NCBI GenBank assembly: GCA_030015575.1
Contig: JASDDO010000026.1
Span: forward strand, 449,663,096-449,727,095
Reading direction: 5' to 3'
DNA length: 64,000 nucleotides
From: Agapanthus africanus
Taxonomy: Eukaryota; Streptophyta; Magnoliopsida; Asparagales; Amaryllidaceae
The notes below the pieces were generated by a model that made no database searches, had not been told where the DNA came from, and worked only from the letters and a program-made list of their open reading frames with translations. Made by a program: the position numbers and the translations under genes. Positions 45,120 to 54,637 of the stretch are shown one piece after another. Position 1 is the first letter of the stretch; the number at the start of each line of letters is the position of its first letter.

Positions 45120-45584
45120 AGCATGGGGCAAAATCCACATCGGGAGTTTCTAAAGAAACTGAAACTTGCTAGTGTTGCGTACCATTTGGAGTGTGATAAT
45201 TTTGGTAGGATTCCTTCAACTTTATCACACGGTGATATTTGGATCCCGATCCTACTGTGAGTATATGCTACTCCTCGGGAGATTTTTTCACTTAACGATC
45301 AATGCTATAAACCAAGTAGGTATCTAGAAAGATGTTAGCGGGGCTATGCCCCCAGGGAAAAGAGGTTATTTAATTAAGGAACTTCGCGAAAGCTTCGTAA
45401 AACCTCCCTCGAAGTACCGACACTGGCCTGGACAAACGGTTAAGCAAGTATTGTACGGTGAGATTAATCCTGACTAATTCTTCTTTTATGGTTTGAGGAA
45501 GGATTCGAGAAACAGTGGGAGCCATCCTGTTTAGATAAACTAAAAACCACTCTAAACTTGCAAGAGCATCATGCTAAAGTGTTT

Positions 45585-45606
45585 CTTCTCTCTCTCCTAA
45601 TTGCAG
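45585..45606 (+). promoter_or_regulatory. R1 polypyrimidine tract plus CAG before gag
   Basis: TTCTTCTCTCTCTCCTAATTG then CAG, ending at 45606, nine bases before the gag ATG. It looks like a complete plant 3' splice site with a nearby CTAAT branch-like sequence. Function is inferred. Confidence 0.45.
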
Positions 45607-45615
45607 CGACCAAAC

Positions 45616-46550
45616 ATGGGGCGCCGTAAGTTATTATTAGATAAAAACATATTGACAGGGCCAAACTATAAAGATTGGTTCAGAAATGTCAAGATGGCAA
45701 TCACTTATGACAATGTGGGGTATCTACTTACTACTAAAGCCCCCGCCATCCCAGGTCCAGAATCCAGTGTCGCGGATAAGGAAATCCGTAAGACCTGGGA
45801 GAGTGATAGCGCGAAAGCCAAGTGCCTCGTGCTGGCCTCCATGGACAATGAACACTAGAGGCGGCATGAGAATATGGATCTTGAATCCATATTCCTCCAT
45901 ACCAAGGAATTATATGGTGAGCAATCTCGTATAGCAAGATACGAGACCTCGAAGAAGATATTTCAGGCAAGGTTGGCTGTCGGGTCATCTGTAGGGGATC
46001 ACGTCCTTAAGATGATCGACTACATTGAGCAGCACGCGGACCTTGGGACCACATTAGAGAACGAGCTGTATACAGACTTGATTCTCCAGTCCCTTCCTTC
46101 CACCTACGCCCAGTTTATCTTGAATTTTAATATTCAAGGTAAAGAAGTTGAACTTCCAGAACTCCTCAACATGTTGAGGAGTGCAGAGGGCACCCTGCAG
46201 AAATTCAAGGAAACACCCGCTCTGTTTGTTGGTGGTGCTTCCTCTTCTAGGTCCGAGACAAAAGCCAAAGGAAAGAAGAAGAAATCCCCTACCAAACCGA
46301 GAGGCGGTGTTAGTAAGGTGGAAGCCAAGGGAAAAGTAAAATGGGCAGGGCCGACAGTTGGAAAGGAAGAATGCTTCTACTGTCACAAGAAGGGTCATTG
46401 GAAGAAAGATTGCAAGACTTGGAAGGCCAAGAACCAGGACCCGAGGCAAGTTGTGGCTTCAGCTTCAGGTGTGTTTGTAATTGAAAACTGTTTGTCAATC
46501 AACTCTACTTCCTGGGTATTGGATACCGGATCAGGATCTCATATATGCAA
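45616..46550 (+). pseudogene. R1 gag and first codons of protease
   Basis: From ATG 45616 (MGRRKLLLDKN) the frame follows R2 gag closely: LTGPNYKDW capsid start, MDLESIFLHTKELYGEQSR, then a Lys-rich basic stretch, then an intact CCHC knuckle (CFYCHKKGHWKKDC, 46375-46416). One stop, TAG 45856-45858, replaces the CAG (Gln) of R2. The frame goes on into protease with the intact D-T-G-S motif (46523-46534) and is cut at 46550 by R2, just after SHIC. The first ORF start at 45601 is a TTG in the acceptor-like site; ATG 45616 is the likelier start. Confidence 0.88.
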
Positions 46551-48592
46551 TGTAAGTCCACGTTGCCCACCCCGGTGCTTACGGGGAGACGGAAAACATA
46601 ATAAAAATTGGATTTTTATCAACTATAGGCAACATGGACCAAGCTTTAAGGATCTTTGCTAAACAAAAACAAGCTAACCCTAACTAGTAACTAGCTAAGT
46701 GATGGAAAGGTTATACCTTGAGCTCAAAGTCCTTCTCTCCTTGCTCCTTGGAATGGTAGAAAGAGGTCACCTTGCTTGTCTTCTCCCGTCAAAGAAGGAT
46801 CCACCCGAAAGCCTCGACCTTTAGCTTCAACTCCAAGCTAGGAGTAACTAGAGTGCAAGAAATGCTAAGACTTGAACCCTAGAAGAGAGTAGAGAAGATC
46901 AAGTGAGGGTTTTTCTCAAGCTTTTTGTTTCTCAACACATGAGAGGGAGAGAGCTTGAGGGAGAGGATGAGCAAGAGAGAGAAATGATATGAGAGAATGA
47001 ATTATTAGTGAGCCATTCTCACTAATATGTGTGCATTATTTTAATTCAATAATTAGCTAGAAAATTGTCATGGTTTAATCAAGACATGACCATTATCATT
47101 TCAATATTAATGCAAATTGCAAGGATCAAAGAGCATCTTCCAAATGAAATGATTATGGTCAAGTTGTCAACAAGGTCAACAAGTCAATGAAGTCAAATGG
47201 TCAACAACAACAACCATGCATAATTATTAAGCTAATTATCAATTAACTATAATACACACAAAAGCAATAGGGTTAATACAATGACAATAGCCATTAACCC
47301 TAAACAAGGTCCTCTCCCTCAATCTCAAGCAACTGTGCATACGCACCCGCATTCGTGATCCGAGGAACACGAATACTCTGAGAAAAACCAATCTCAAATC
47401 ATATACTAGGATCCGGCTTAAACCAAAGCCCGCTAGTATAAACTGTCCGGACAGCAAACGTGCACAAGTGCGCGGATGCGAACGAACCCTGTCGCAAAAC
47501 CATGCGACCTCTACTCATTTTGCCTAAAGGCGAATAGCTCTCTGTGTGGGACTCTAAAGACTCGACACTACGCTGGCAGTGGGTTTAACCACAGACCGCA
47601 AGCGGCACTAGCTGTACGTAACGGTCCCCAGGTAGATGTCGATAAGAAGACTGACGAAGTGAACCCCATCTGCACTCCTACTGAGCCTGTATGTGACAGT
47701 CTCCGTACAGTCCAGTCTGTTCGTCTGATACATCGCATGGCGGGCTTAGGGGGGCGGTGAACGTCAGTCCCCTAATAGCGGTACAAGTCGTGTCGGGGTG
47801 TAGCCTAGAACACCCTGAGATAACACTGGAAACCTACCAGTATATCTCGCTTGCCCTGGCCAGAGACTACTCATGTAATGACTCTCCTGGACACAGCGCG
47901 ATGTCAACCCCTAATACCGGGAGAGACGAATCCTGTCTAACCGTCACTGCCTCCAAGTGCTTCGGGACTGCACCCAAAAACTACCTGTTTGCACGACTCC
48001 TTTGTGCCGTGGTAGGGTAGTAATCAAAGTGCAGTGGGAACACACTCGAGGCGAAGTGACAGTGTCAAGTCAGCGGACTAAGCTGTACTCATGTCACCTG
48101 GGAACTGATAACTGACGATAGGTATATTACCAACCAACAGTTCCCGACGAGTCCTGTCCAGTGTACTCGTAACCTAACGAGCACCCGCATACTATCCCAA
48201 GTACGACGTACTAACGGCTGTGGGACAGACCGTCTCCCACACTGGGATGAGAAGCGCATACGCTAGTCTACTCCGGAGTATCGATGCCCTGTCTCGATAG
48301 TCCAACGACCAGGGACCTGTATAAGGATGTGCTTATAGATTACCCAGCTCCCACGAGTGCGAGCGCCATCACAACGCTGGTAATCAAGCAAAGATCCTAA
48401 GGGCTCCACTAATATGTATATCAGCAATATGCTAAAAGAAACACATGCACATATTAAAGCAGAGACAAACCAAGTAGCATACTACCATTTCGAGCAAGAT
48501 TGTATATACAACTGTGAATATCCCAAGCTTCCATTAAGTAATATACAAACCAGTATGATACAATAATGGCCTCTAGGGCATATACACTAACA
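46551..48592 (-). repeat. R2 3' LTR (2042 bp)
   Basis: TG...CA ended. It has 17 bp more than the 5' LTR near 47165-47195, around repeated GTCAACAAG words, so a slippage or deletion event separates the two. The shared inverted repeat GGGAACTG/CAGTTCCC is at 48100-48145. Confidence 0.95.
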
Positions 48593-48607
48593 ATCTCCCA
48601 CTTGCAC
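48593..48607 (-). other. R2 polypurine tract
   Basis: The minus strand reads GTGCAAGTGGGAGAT next to the 3' LTR start TGTTAG. Confidence 0.92.
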
Positions 48608-48666
48608 TAAGGCCATGTACTGGCGTATCGAAGACCTATCATCTCGATCAGCCGCTCGAACTGAGT

Positions 48667-48879
48667 CTAGGGCAAGGCCTTGGTGAATGGATCTGCTGTG
48701 TTATCCTCTGATGCAACCCTCCGGACCTCGATCTCTTGGCGATCCACGATCTCCCTGATCAGGTGATACCGCCTTAAGATGTGTCTGGATTTCTGATGGG
48801 ACCTGGGTTCCTTCGCTAAAGCTATAGCCCCGTTGTTGTCGCAATACAGAGGTATTGGGTCAACAATGGACGGAACCAC
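48667..48879 (-). pseudogene. R2 RNase H C-terminal part
   Basis: About 70 codons in the same frame as the upstream polyprotein, separated from it by TAG at 48880-48882. VVPS..DPIPLYCDNNGAI and HILRRYHLIREIV are the typical end of copia RNase H, and ADPFTKALP followed by a stop is the usual C-terminus. The final stop is at 48667-48669, 60 bp before the PPT. Confidence 0.88.
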
Positions 48880-51483
48880 CTAAAGTTCTTTCAAGAACTT
48901 CCTCATCCAGACAACTTCTTTTGCGGCATCAGATGCAGCGATGTATTCCGCTTCCATAGTCGAGTCAGCAACGGTTTCCTGTTTGGAGCTCTTCCAACAC
49001 ACCGCCCCTCCATTGAGGGTAAAGGCAAAACCCGACATGGACTTGGAATCATCCTTGTCACTCTGGAAGCTGGAGTCAGCAAAGGCCTCAATCTGCAGGT
49101 CTTTTCCGCCATACACCAAGAACATCTCCTTAGTCCTTCTCAGGTACTTGAGAATGTTCTTTACTGCTATCCAATGTTTCTCCCCAGGGTTTGACTGATA
49201 CCTGCTTACCACACTCAGTGCATAAGCCACATCCGGTCTGGTACACAACATCGCATACATTATAGAGCCTACCGCAGAAGCGTAGGGTATAATAGACATG
49301 CGATCCCTTTCCAAATCTGTCTTGGGAGACATCTCTTTGGAGAGGGTGATCCCGTGACAAGCCGGTAGATTACCGCGCTTGGAATCTTCCATACTAAATC
49401 TCTTCAGTATGGTGTCGATGTACCTGGACTGTGAGAGTCCTAATATCCTCTTGAATCTGTCAAGGTAGATCCGGATACCCAGAATGTATGAGGGATCACC
49501 CAGGTCTTTCATGGAGAACCTGTGTGACAAGAACCCCTTGACAGATTGTAGCATAGGAATGTCATTTCCTATTAAGAGAATGTCATCCACGTATAAAACG
49601 AGGAATACTACAGTTCTCGCTACAAATCTACAATAGATGCATGGTTCATCTGGATTTTTGATAAAGCCAAATTCTTTGACCGTCTCATCAAAACAGATGT
49701 TCCAACTCCGCGATGCCTGCTTGGGTCCATAAATGGACTTGAGCAACTTGCACACCTTTCCGCTGCTCCCAGCCTGAATGAAACCCTCTGGCTGGTCCAT
49801 ATAGACACACTCCTCTAAATGACCATTTAGAAAAGCTGTCTTTACGTCCATCTGCCAAATCTCATAATCGTGGAAAGCAGCGATGGCAAGAAGGATCCGA
49901 ATGGATTTCAGCATAGCTACTGGAGAAAAGGTTTCGTCATAGTCCAAACCAGGTCGCTGACGAAAACCCTTTGCTACCAGTCTAGCTTTATAGGTCTCAA
50001 CCTGTCCATCTACACCAATCTTCCTTTTGAAGATCCACTTGCATCCTACGGGTTTTACCCCGTCTGGAGCAATGTCCAACATCCATACTTTGTTGGTGTA
50101 CATGGACTCCATCTCGGTCCGCATTGCATCCAGCCATTTTACCGAGTCGACGCTCTGAATGGCTTGCTGGAAGCTAGTAGGCTCATCACAATCTATGATG
50201 CAGTCCTCTCTGTCCCCGTCAATGAGAAAACCGTAGTACCTCTCGGGCGGATGAGACTGCCTACTACTCCTGCGGAGTGGCGTAGGAATGTCCTGTTCTT
50301 TTGAACCTTCTGGTTCCACTAAACTTTCAGTAATAGTTTGTGGTTCTGGAATTTCTTCCAGTTCTATTGCGCTCCCACTTATTTCTTTTTCTAAAAACTG
50401 ATGTTCCAGAAAATGGGCATTACGAGAAACAAGGACTTTTTGTTCCTCTGCGTAATAGAAAAGATACCCCCTGGAGTTCTTTGGGTATCCCACAAACTTG
50501 CACAGTACTGAGCGTGCCTCGAGCTTGTCCGTATGCTGCTTTTTGACATAAGCTGGACATCCCCAAATCTTCAAGTATTGAAGATAGGGTTTCTTCCCAC
50601 TCCATAACTCATATGGTGTGGTAGGCACAGTCTTAGTGGGAACACGGTTCAAAAGATATGCAGCTGTTTCTAGCGCATATCCCCAGAACGATCGCGGTAA
50701 CTCAGCGTTACTCATCATGGACCGTACCATATCCAATTTGGTTCGGTTCCGTCTCTCCGATACACCGTTATGTTGCGGAGTGTATGGAGGAGTAAGCTGA
50801 GAGAGAATTCCATTCTCTTTTAAGTAATTCAGGAATTCGGCACTTAAGTATTCTCCTCCTCGATCCGATCTTAGGATCTTGATACTTTTGCCTATTTGTT
50901 TTTCTACTTCATTCTTATATTCCTGGAACTTATCAAAAGCTTCGGATTTATGCTTCATTAAGAAGACATGTCCGAATCTTGAGAAATCATCCGTAAAAGT
51001 AATGAAGTAAGAAAAACCGCTTCGCGCATGTGTAGACATTGGACCGCACACGTCGCTGTGTACGAGTCCCAAGAGCTCGCTCGCTCTTTCTCCGTGTCCA
51101 GAAAACGGAGCCTTTGTCATCTTTCCTTTGAGACAGGATTGACAAGTTGCATACGATTGATATTCGAACGGATCTAAATATCCTTCAGTATGTAACTTAG
51201 TCAATCTTCTCTTATTGATGTGACCCAGTCTACAATGCCATAAGAAAGTTTTATTAATTTCTGGAGACTTTCTTTTGTGTGTATTCTGGATATTGAAAAC
51301 CTGTGGTTGGTTTAAAACGTATATACCGTTGTTCAATATACCTGACCCAATCAAAACTTGATTAAGGTGAATGTTCACTACATTACTTACAAATGCAAAT
51401 TCATAACCTTCTTTGGATAACAAAGATACAGAAATGATATTACAGGTTGCATTTGGTACATAATAACAACTACGCAAAACCAA
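48880..51483 (-). CDS. R2 copia pol: integrase, reverse transcriptase, RNase H
   Basis: A continuous 867-codon frame. The pre-integrase zinc motif (HCRLGH ... CQSC) opens it, then the integrase core with Asp in HSDVCGP and FTDDFSRFG and Glu in PQHNGVSERRNRT. RT follows with VGCKWIFKRK, ARLVAKGF, FSPVAMLKSIRILL and the catalytic YVDD (49582-49593). RNase H has ADSSFQSDKDD and SKQETVADSTMEAEYIA. It copies RNA to DNA and inserts it. The nominal start is not a true start; the frame is entered by a 1-base shift from protease near 51524. TAG at 48880-48882 removes the last 70 codons. Confidence 0.92.
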   Translation of the reverse strand: MVLRSCYYVPNATCNIISVSLLSKEGYEFAFVSNVVNIHLNQVLIGSGILNNGIYVLNQPQVFNIQNTHKRKSPEINKTFLWHCRLGHINKRRLTKLHTEGYLDPFEYQSYATCQSCLKGKMTKAPFSGHGERASELLGLVHSDVCGPMSTHARSGFSYFITFTDDFSRFGHVFLMKHKSEAFDKFQEYKNEVEKQIGKSIKILRSDRGGEYLSAEFLNYLKENGILSQLTPPYTPQHNGVSERRNRTKLDMVRSMMSNAELPRSFWGYALETAAYLLNRVPTKTVPTTPYELWSGKKPYLQYLKIWGCPAYVKKQHTDKLEARSVLCKFVGYPKNSRGYLFYYAEEQKVLVSRNAHFLEHQFLEKEISGSAIELEEIPEPQTITESLVEPEGSKEQDIPTPLRRSSRQSHPPERYYGFLIDGDREDCIIDCDEPTSFQQAIQSVDSVKWLDAMRTEMESMYTNKVWMLDIAPDGVKPVGCKWIFKRKIGVDGQVETYKARLVAKGFRQRPGLDYDETFSPVAMLKSIRILLAIAAFHDYEIWQMDVKTAFLNGHLEECVYMDQPEGFIQAGSSGKVCKLLKSIYGPKQASRSWNICFDETVKEFGFIKNPDEPCIYCRFVARTVVFLVLYVDDILLIGNDIPMLQSVKGFLSHRFSMKDLGDPSYILGIRIYLDRFKRILGLSQSRYIDTILKRFSMEDSKRGNLPACHGITLSKEMSPKTDLERDRMSIIPYASAVGSIMYAMLCTRPDVAYALSVVSRYQSNPGEKHWIAVKNILKYLRRTKEMFLVYGGKDLQIEAFADSSFQSDKDDSKSMSGFAFTLNGGAVCWKSSKQETVADSTMEAEYIAASDAAKEVVWMRKFLKEL

Positions 51484-51647
51484 AAAGTGTCCATCTGATA
51501 ATCCCAGGTGATAGTCCCCGACGGCTCAGCATCCATGCTAGCACCGTTCGCAACTCTGAGGGTCATGTCACCTGCCTTCAAAACTCTACGCTTTCTCAAC
51601 GCCTGCAAAGAATTACAGATATGAGATCCTGATCCGGTATCCAATAC
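51484..51647 (-). pseudogene. R2 aspartic protease region with stop and frameshift
   Basis: After TAG at 51645-51647, which replaces the Trp (TGG) seen in R1, the frame gives VLDTGSGSHIC with an intact D-T-G, then MTLRVANGAS. Near 51524 one base appears missing compared with the conserved frame, so the gag frame runs on into nonsense (to 51387) while the homologous residues YHLGLSDGHFLVL continue in the pol frame. Confidence 0.85.
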
Positions 51648-52556
51648 CTAGGATGTAGAGTTTATTGATGGACAGTTTTCAATAACATACACACCTGAAG
51701 CTGAAGCTGCAACTCGCTTCAAATCCTGTGTTCTGGCTTTCCAAGCCTTGCAATCCTGTTTCCAGTGACCACTTTTGTGACAATAGAAGCATTCTTCCTT
51801 CCCCACCAGCTTCCCCGCTACTTTTGTTGCTTTACCCTTTCCCTTCGTATCCACTTTACCGACACCGCCTCTTGGTTTGGCGGAGGCTTTCTTCTTCTTG
51901 CCCTTGGCTTTCGCCCTGGACCTAGAAGAGGAAGATCCTCCTACAAACAAAGTGGATGTCTCCCTACCCTTCTGTAGGGTGCCCTCAGCAGTCCTCAACA
52001 TGTTCAGAAGTTCGGCAAGTTCAACCTCCTTTCCTTGCATGTTGAAGTTAAGAATGAACTGGGCGTAAGTGGAAGGAAGGGACTGGAGAATCAAATCAGT
52101 ATAGAGTTCATTCTCCAACCTGGTCCCAAGGTCCGCGAGCTCCTCTATGTAGCCGATCATCTTAAGCACGTGGTCCGCTACCGATGATCCGACGGCCAAC
52201 CTTGCCGAAAAAAGCTTCTTCGACACTTCGTATCTAGCGATACGAGACTGCTCTCCATACAGTTCTTTTGTATGGAGAAATATGGACTCTAGGTCCATAT
52301 TCTCGTGCCTCCTCTGATGTTCGTTGTCCATCGAGGCTAGTACGAGGCATCTGGCCCTCGCGCAATCTATCTCCCATGTCTTACGGATTTCTACATCCGC
52401 GACGCTGGAGGTGGGACCTGGGACAGAGGGAGCTTTGGTGGTAAGTATATACCCCAGCTTGTCATAAGTGATAGCCATCTTGACATTCCTGAGCCAATCT
52501 TTATAGTTTGGCCCTGTCAATATATTTTTATCTAATAGTAACTTAAGTCCGGTCAT
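51648..52556 (-). CDS. R2 copia gag (capsid and nucleocapsid)
   Basis: From ATG at 52556 (MTGLKLLLDKN) about 302 codons. The capsid part includes LTGPNYKDWLRNV, MDLESIFLHTKELYGEQSR and LPSTYAQFILNF; a Lys/Arg-rich linker (KAKGKKKKASAKPRGG) and an intact CCHC knuckle (CFYCHKSGHWKQDC) follow. Gag packages the element RNA in virus-like particles. A TTG at 52574 would extend the frame, but it overlaps the acceptor-like CAG. In the R1 copy gag and protease are one frame; here TAG at 51645-51647 ends it, so only gag could be made from this copy. Confidence 0.9.
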   Translation of the reverse strand: MTGLKLLLDKNILTGPNYKDWLRNVKMAITYDKLGYILTTKAPSVPGPTSSVADVEIRKTWEIDCARARCLVLASMDNEHQRRHENMDLESIFLHTKELYGEQSRIARYEVSKKLFSARLAVGSSVADHVLKMIGYIEELADLGTRLENELYTDLILQSLPSTYAQFILNFNMQGKEVELAELLNMLRTAEGTLQKGRETSTLFVGGSSSSRSRAKAKGKKKKASAKPRGGVGKVDTKGKGKATKVAGKLVGKEECFYCHKSGHWKQDCKAWKARTQDLKRVAASASGVYVIENCPSINSTS

Positions 52557-52568
52557 CTCGAATGGTCG

Positions 52569-52595
52569 CTGCAATTAGGAGAGAGAAAAGAAACA
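52569..52595 (-). promoter_or_regulatory. R2 polypyrimidine tract plus CAG before gag
   Basis: The minus strand shows TTCTTTTCTCTCTCCTAATTG then CAG, 12 bases before the gag ATG. Same arrangement as R1, Q1 and Q3. Acceptor use is inferred. Confidence 0.45.
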
Positions 52596-53055
52596 CTTTA
52601 GCATGATGCTCTTGCAAGTTTAGAGTGGTTTTTAGTTTGTCTAAACTGGATGGCTCCCACTGTTTCTCGAATCCCTTCTCAAACCATAAAGAAAAGGATT
52701 AGTCGGGATCATTCTCACCGTACAATACTTGCTTAACCGTTCAGCCAGGCCAGTGTCGGTACTTCGAGGGAGGTTTTCCAACGCTTTCGCGAAGTTCCTT
52801 AATTAAGTAACCTCTTTTCCCTGTGGGCGTAGCCCCGCTAACACCTTTCTAGGCACCTACTAGGTTTATAGCATTGATCGTTAAGTGAGAGTTTTCCCGA
52901 GGAGTAGCATATACTCACAGTAGGATCGGGATCCAAATATCATCGCGTGATAAAACCGAAGGAATCCTACCAGAATTATCACACTCCAAATGGTATGCAA
53001 CGCTAGCAAGTTTCAGTACTTATGAAACTCCCGATGTGGATTTTTGCCCCATGCT

Positions 53056-53268
53056 CTTATGACCTTGGCTTGAGGTCAAAATGTCATAAGTCACATGTCA
53101 AGTTCTTCCCATCATTATCCCGGTTAATTTGAACCCACCCGTACCTACCCTTGACGTAGGCCAAAACGGCAGTACGACTGTCTCAAATCAACGCATTCTA
53201 TCTATGCAACGGATAAATATCCGGCAGCTACCAATCACTATGCCTTGGCGTGAGGTCAAAATACATAG
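53056..53268 (-). ncRNA. R2 leader: three-hairpin motif array
   Basis: Cores at 53062, 53150 and 53243. Outer arms CTTATGAC (53056-53063) with GTCATAAG (53083-53090), and CTATG (53238-53242) with CATAG (53264-53268). The middle core is CCCTTGACGTAGGCCAA. Confidence 0.65.
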
Positions 53269-54157
53269 CTTGAATACTACCGAATATTTAACCGAAATGA
53301 TGGAGGGCTACGGATGGTTTTGGCGAAACCGTGAACGTAGTGAACTTGATATAATCGATGGAACGAGATAGCTTTTAAAAGGAGTGGTTCAAGCTCCGTG
53401 TTTAAAAGTTTAGTTTTGAAAAGAACCGAGTGGTTTTCAAAGTGTTCCAATCGACTTTTACTTGGTTTATTTCTTGCATTAGTTCTTTTAATGCGTCCCA
53501 TCATTTAATCCTACCATTGCAGAAAACAACCAAAATATGACGTACGCTTATGCCATTCGCATTCGCCACGGGGCCCCATCATCACCCGTTAGGTTACTTA
53601 ACTAACGACAGAGCGGGGGCTGGGCTAGTGCGGCTGTAAAACATAAGCAACGCCTAAATAGTTATTATATATAAATATATAGCAATGATAGACATTACAG
53701 ATCACAGATGAATACATTGGATATACTAGGAATCCGCAATGCGTTCGAGCCTGCAACGTAAAGCGGATTACACGGTCGCGGTGAATAGCCAATACCCCAC
53801 CCAAGACCCCTACGGGTGCGGCAAACTACCCGCCAAGCACCCGAAGCGAAGCAACCTCCCTCACCACCGTGAGTAGGCCACTCGGCACTTCGAGATACCC
53901 GGTAGTTTGTGCACCCCCTCCATGGGTCTATCCTAGGAGCAAAAACAGTAAAAAGAATTATACAATGACGGCTACAACCCCGACCCGGTTGTGCGGCCAT
54001 ACAAATAATATTATTACATCAATTTACATGTTACAAATGAATGAAAGAAAAATAACGCTCATCTCACATCCACCCCGGCTATTCACCCACGACAATCCAA
54101 TCCATTCATATCCACAAACCAATAACAATCACAGATCACAGAGATGTATAACCCCGA

Positions 54158-54179
54158 CTAATCGACTTATAGCGATTAG
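54158..54179 (-). ncRNA. R2 leader second stem-loop
   Basis: CTAATCG (54158-54164) pairs perfectly with CGATTAG (54173-54179). It is 446 nt from the primer site, matching R1 (445). Confidence 0.6.
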
Positions 54180-54380
54180 CCGACGTTCAATACATACAAG
54201 CATCACAGATACAACCGATATAGTTAAAGTGTAGTGAAGTTTCGGAAAAATACGGATTTATAGGCCCCCAAAAGTAAATTTTAGTTCTGGAAAATCTGGG
54301 CACATATAACATATCCTAAAAATCACAAAACCAACACAGAAACACACTGCACCAAAATCGAGGCAGAGAGGAGACAAGAC

Positions 54381-54430
54381 GGCCGCGGATGCGCGGCGCA
54401 ATAGCTTCCTATTGCCGCGGATCCGCGGCC
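54381..54430 (-). ncRNA. R2 leader GC-rich palindrome
   Basis: Outer arms GGCCGCGGAT (54381-54390) and ATCCGCGGCC (54421-54430) are perfect; the inner pair CAATAG/CTATTG encloses the tetraloop CTTC. It is 195 nt from the primer site. Confidence 0.75.
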
Positions 54431-54624
54431 ATTTGGTCGACTCTCTGTCTCGTTTTTGGTGGTGTTCTTAACAAAACCCTGAGATAATTTTTGGTGTATA
54501 ACAAATTTTATTTTGACCAGAAAAAAATTAACAGAAACTTAGGGTTTTGCGAGTTTGGTTTTTCGATTTTCCGGTTTCGAAACTTCGTTACACTTAACTA
54601 CTTAGCTAGTTTATGTTTAGTTAG

Positions 54625-54636
54625 TCTCTGATACCA
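54625..54636 (-). other. R2 primer-binding site
   Basis: The minus strand reads TGGTATCAGAGA, one change at the last base from the tRNA-Met complement; one spacer base to the LTR. Confidence 0.9.
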
Positions 54637-54637
54637 C

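Noticed and set aside
49870-50304. 144-codon plus-strand frame inside R2 pol
   Set aside because: Shadow of the real minus-strand integrase/RT frame, whose catalytic motifs are unmistakable.
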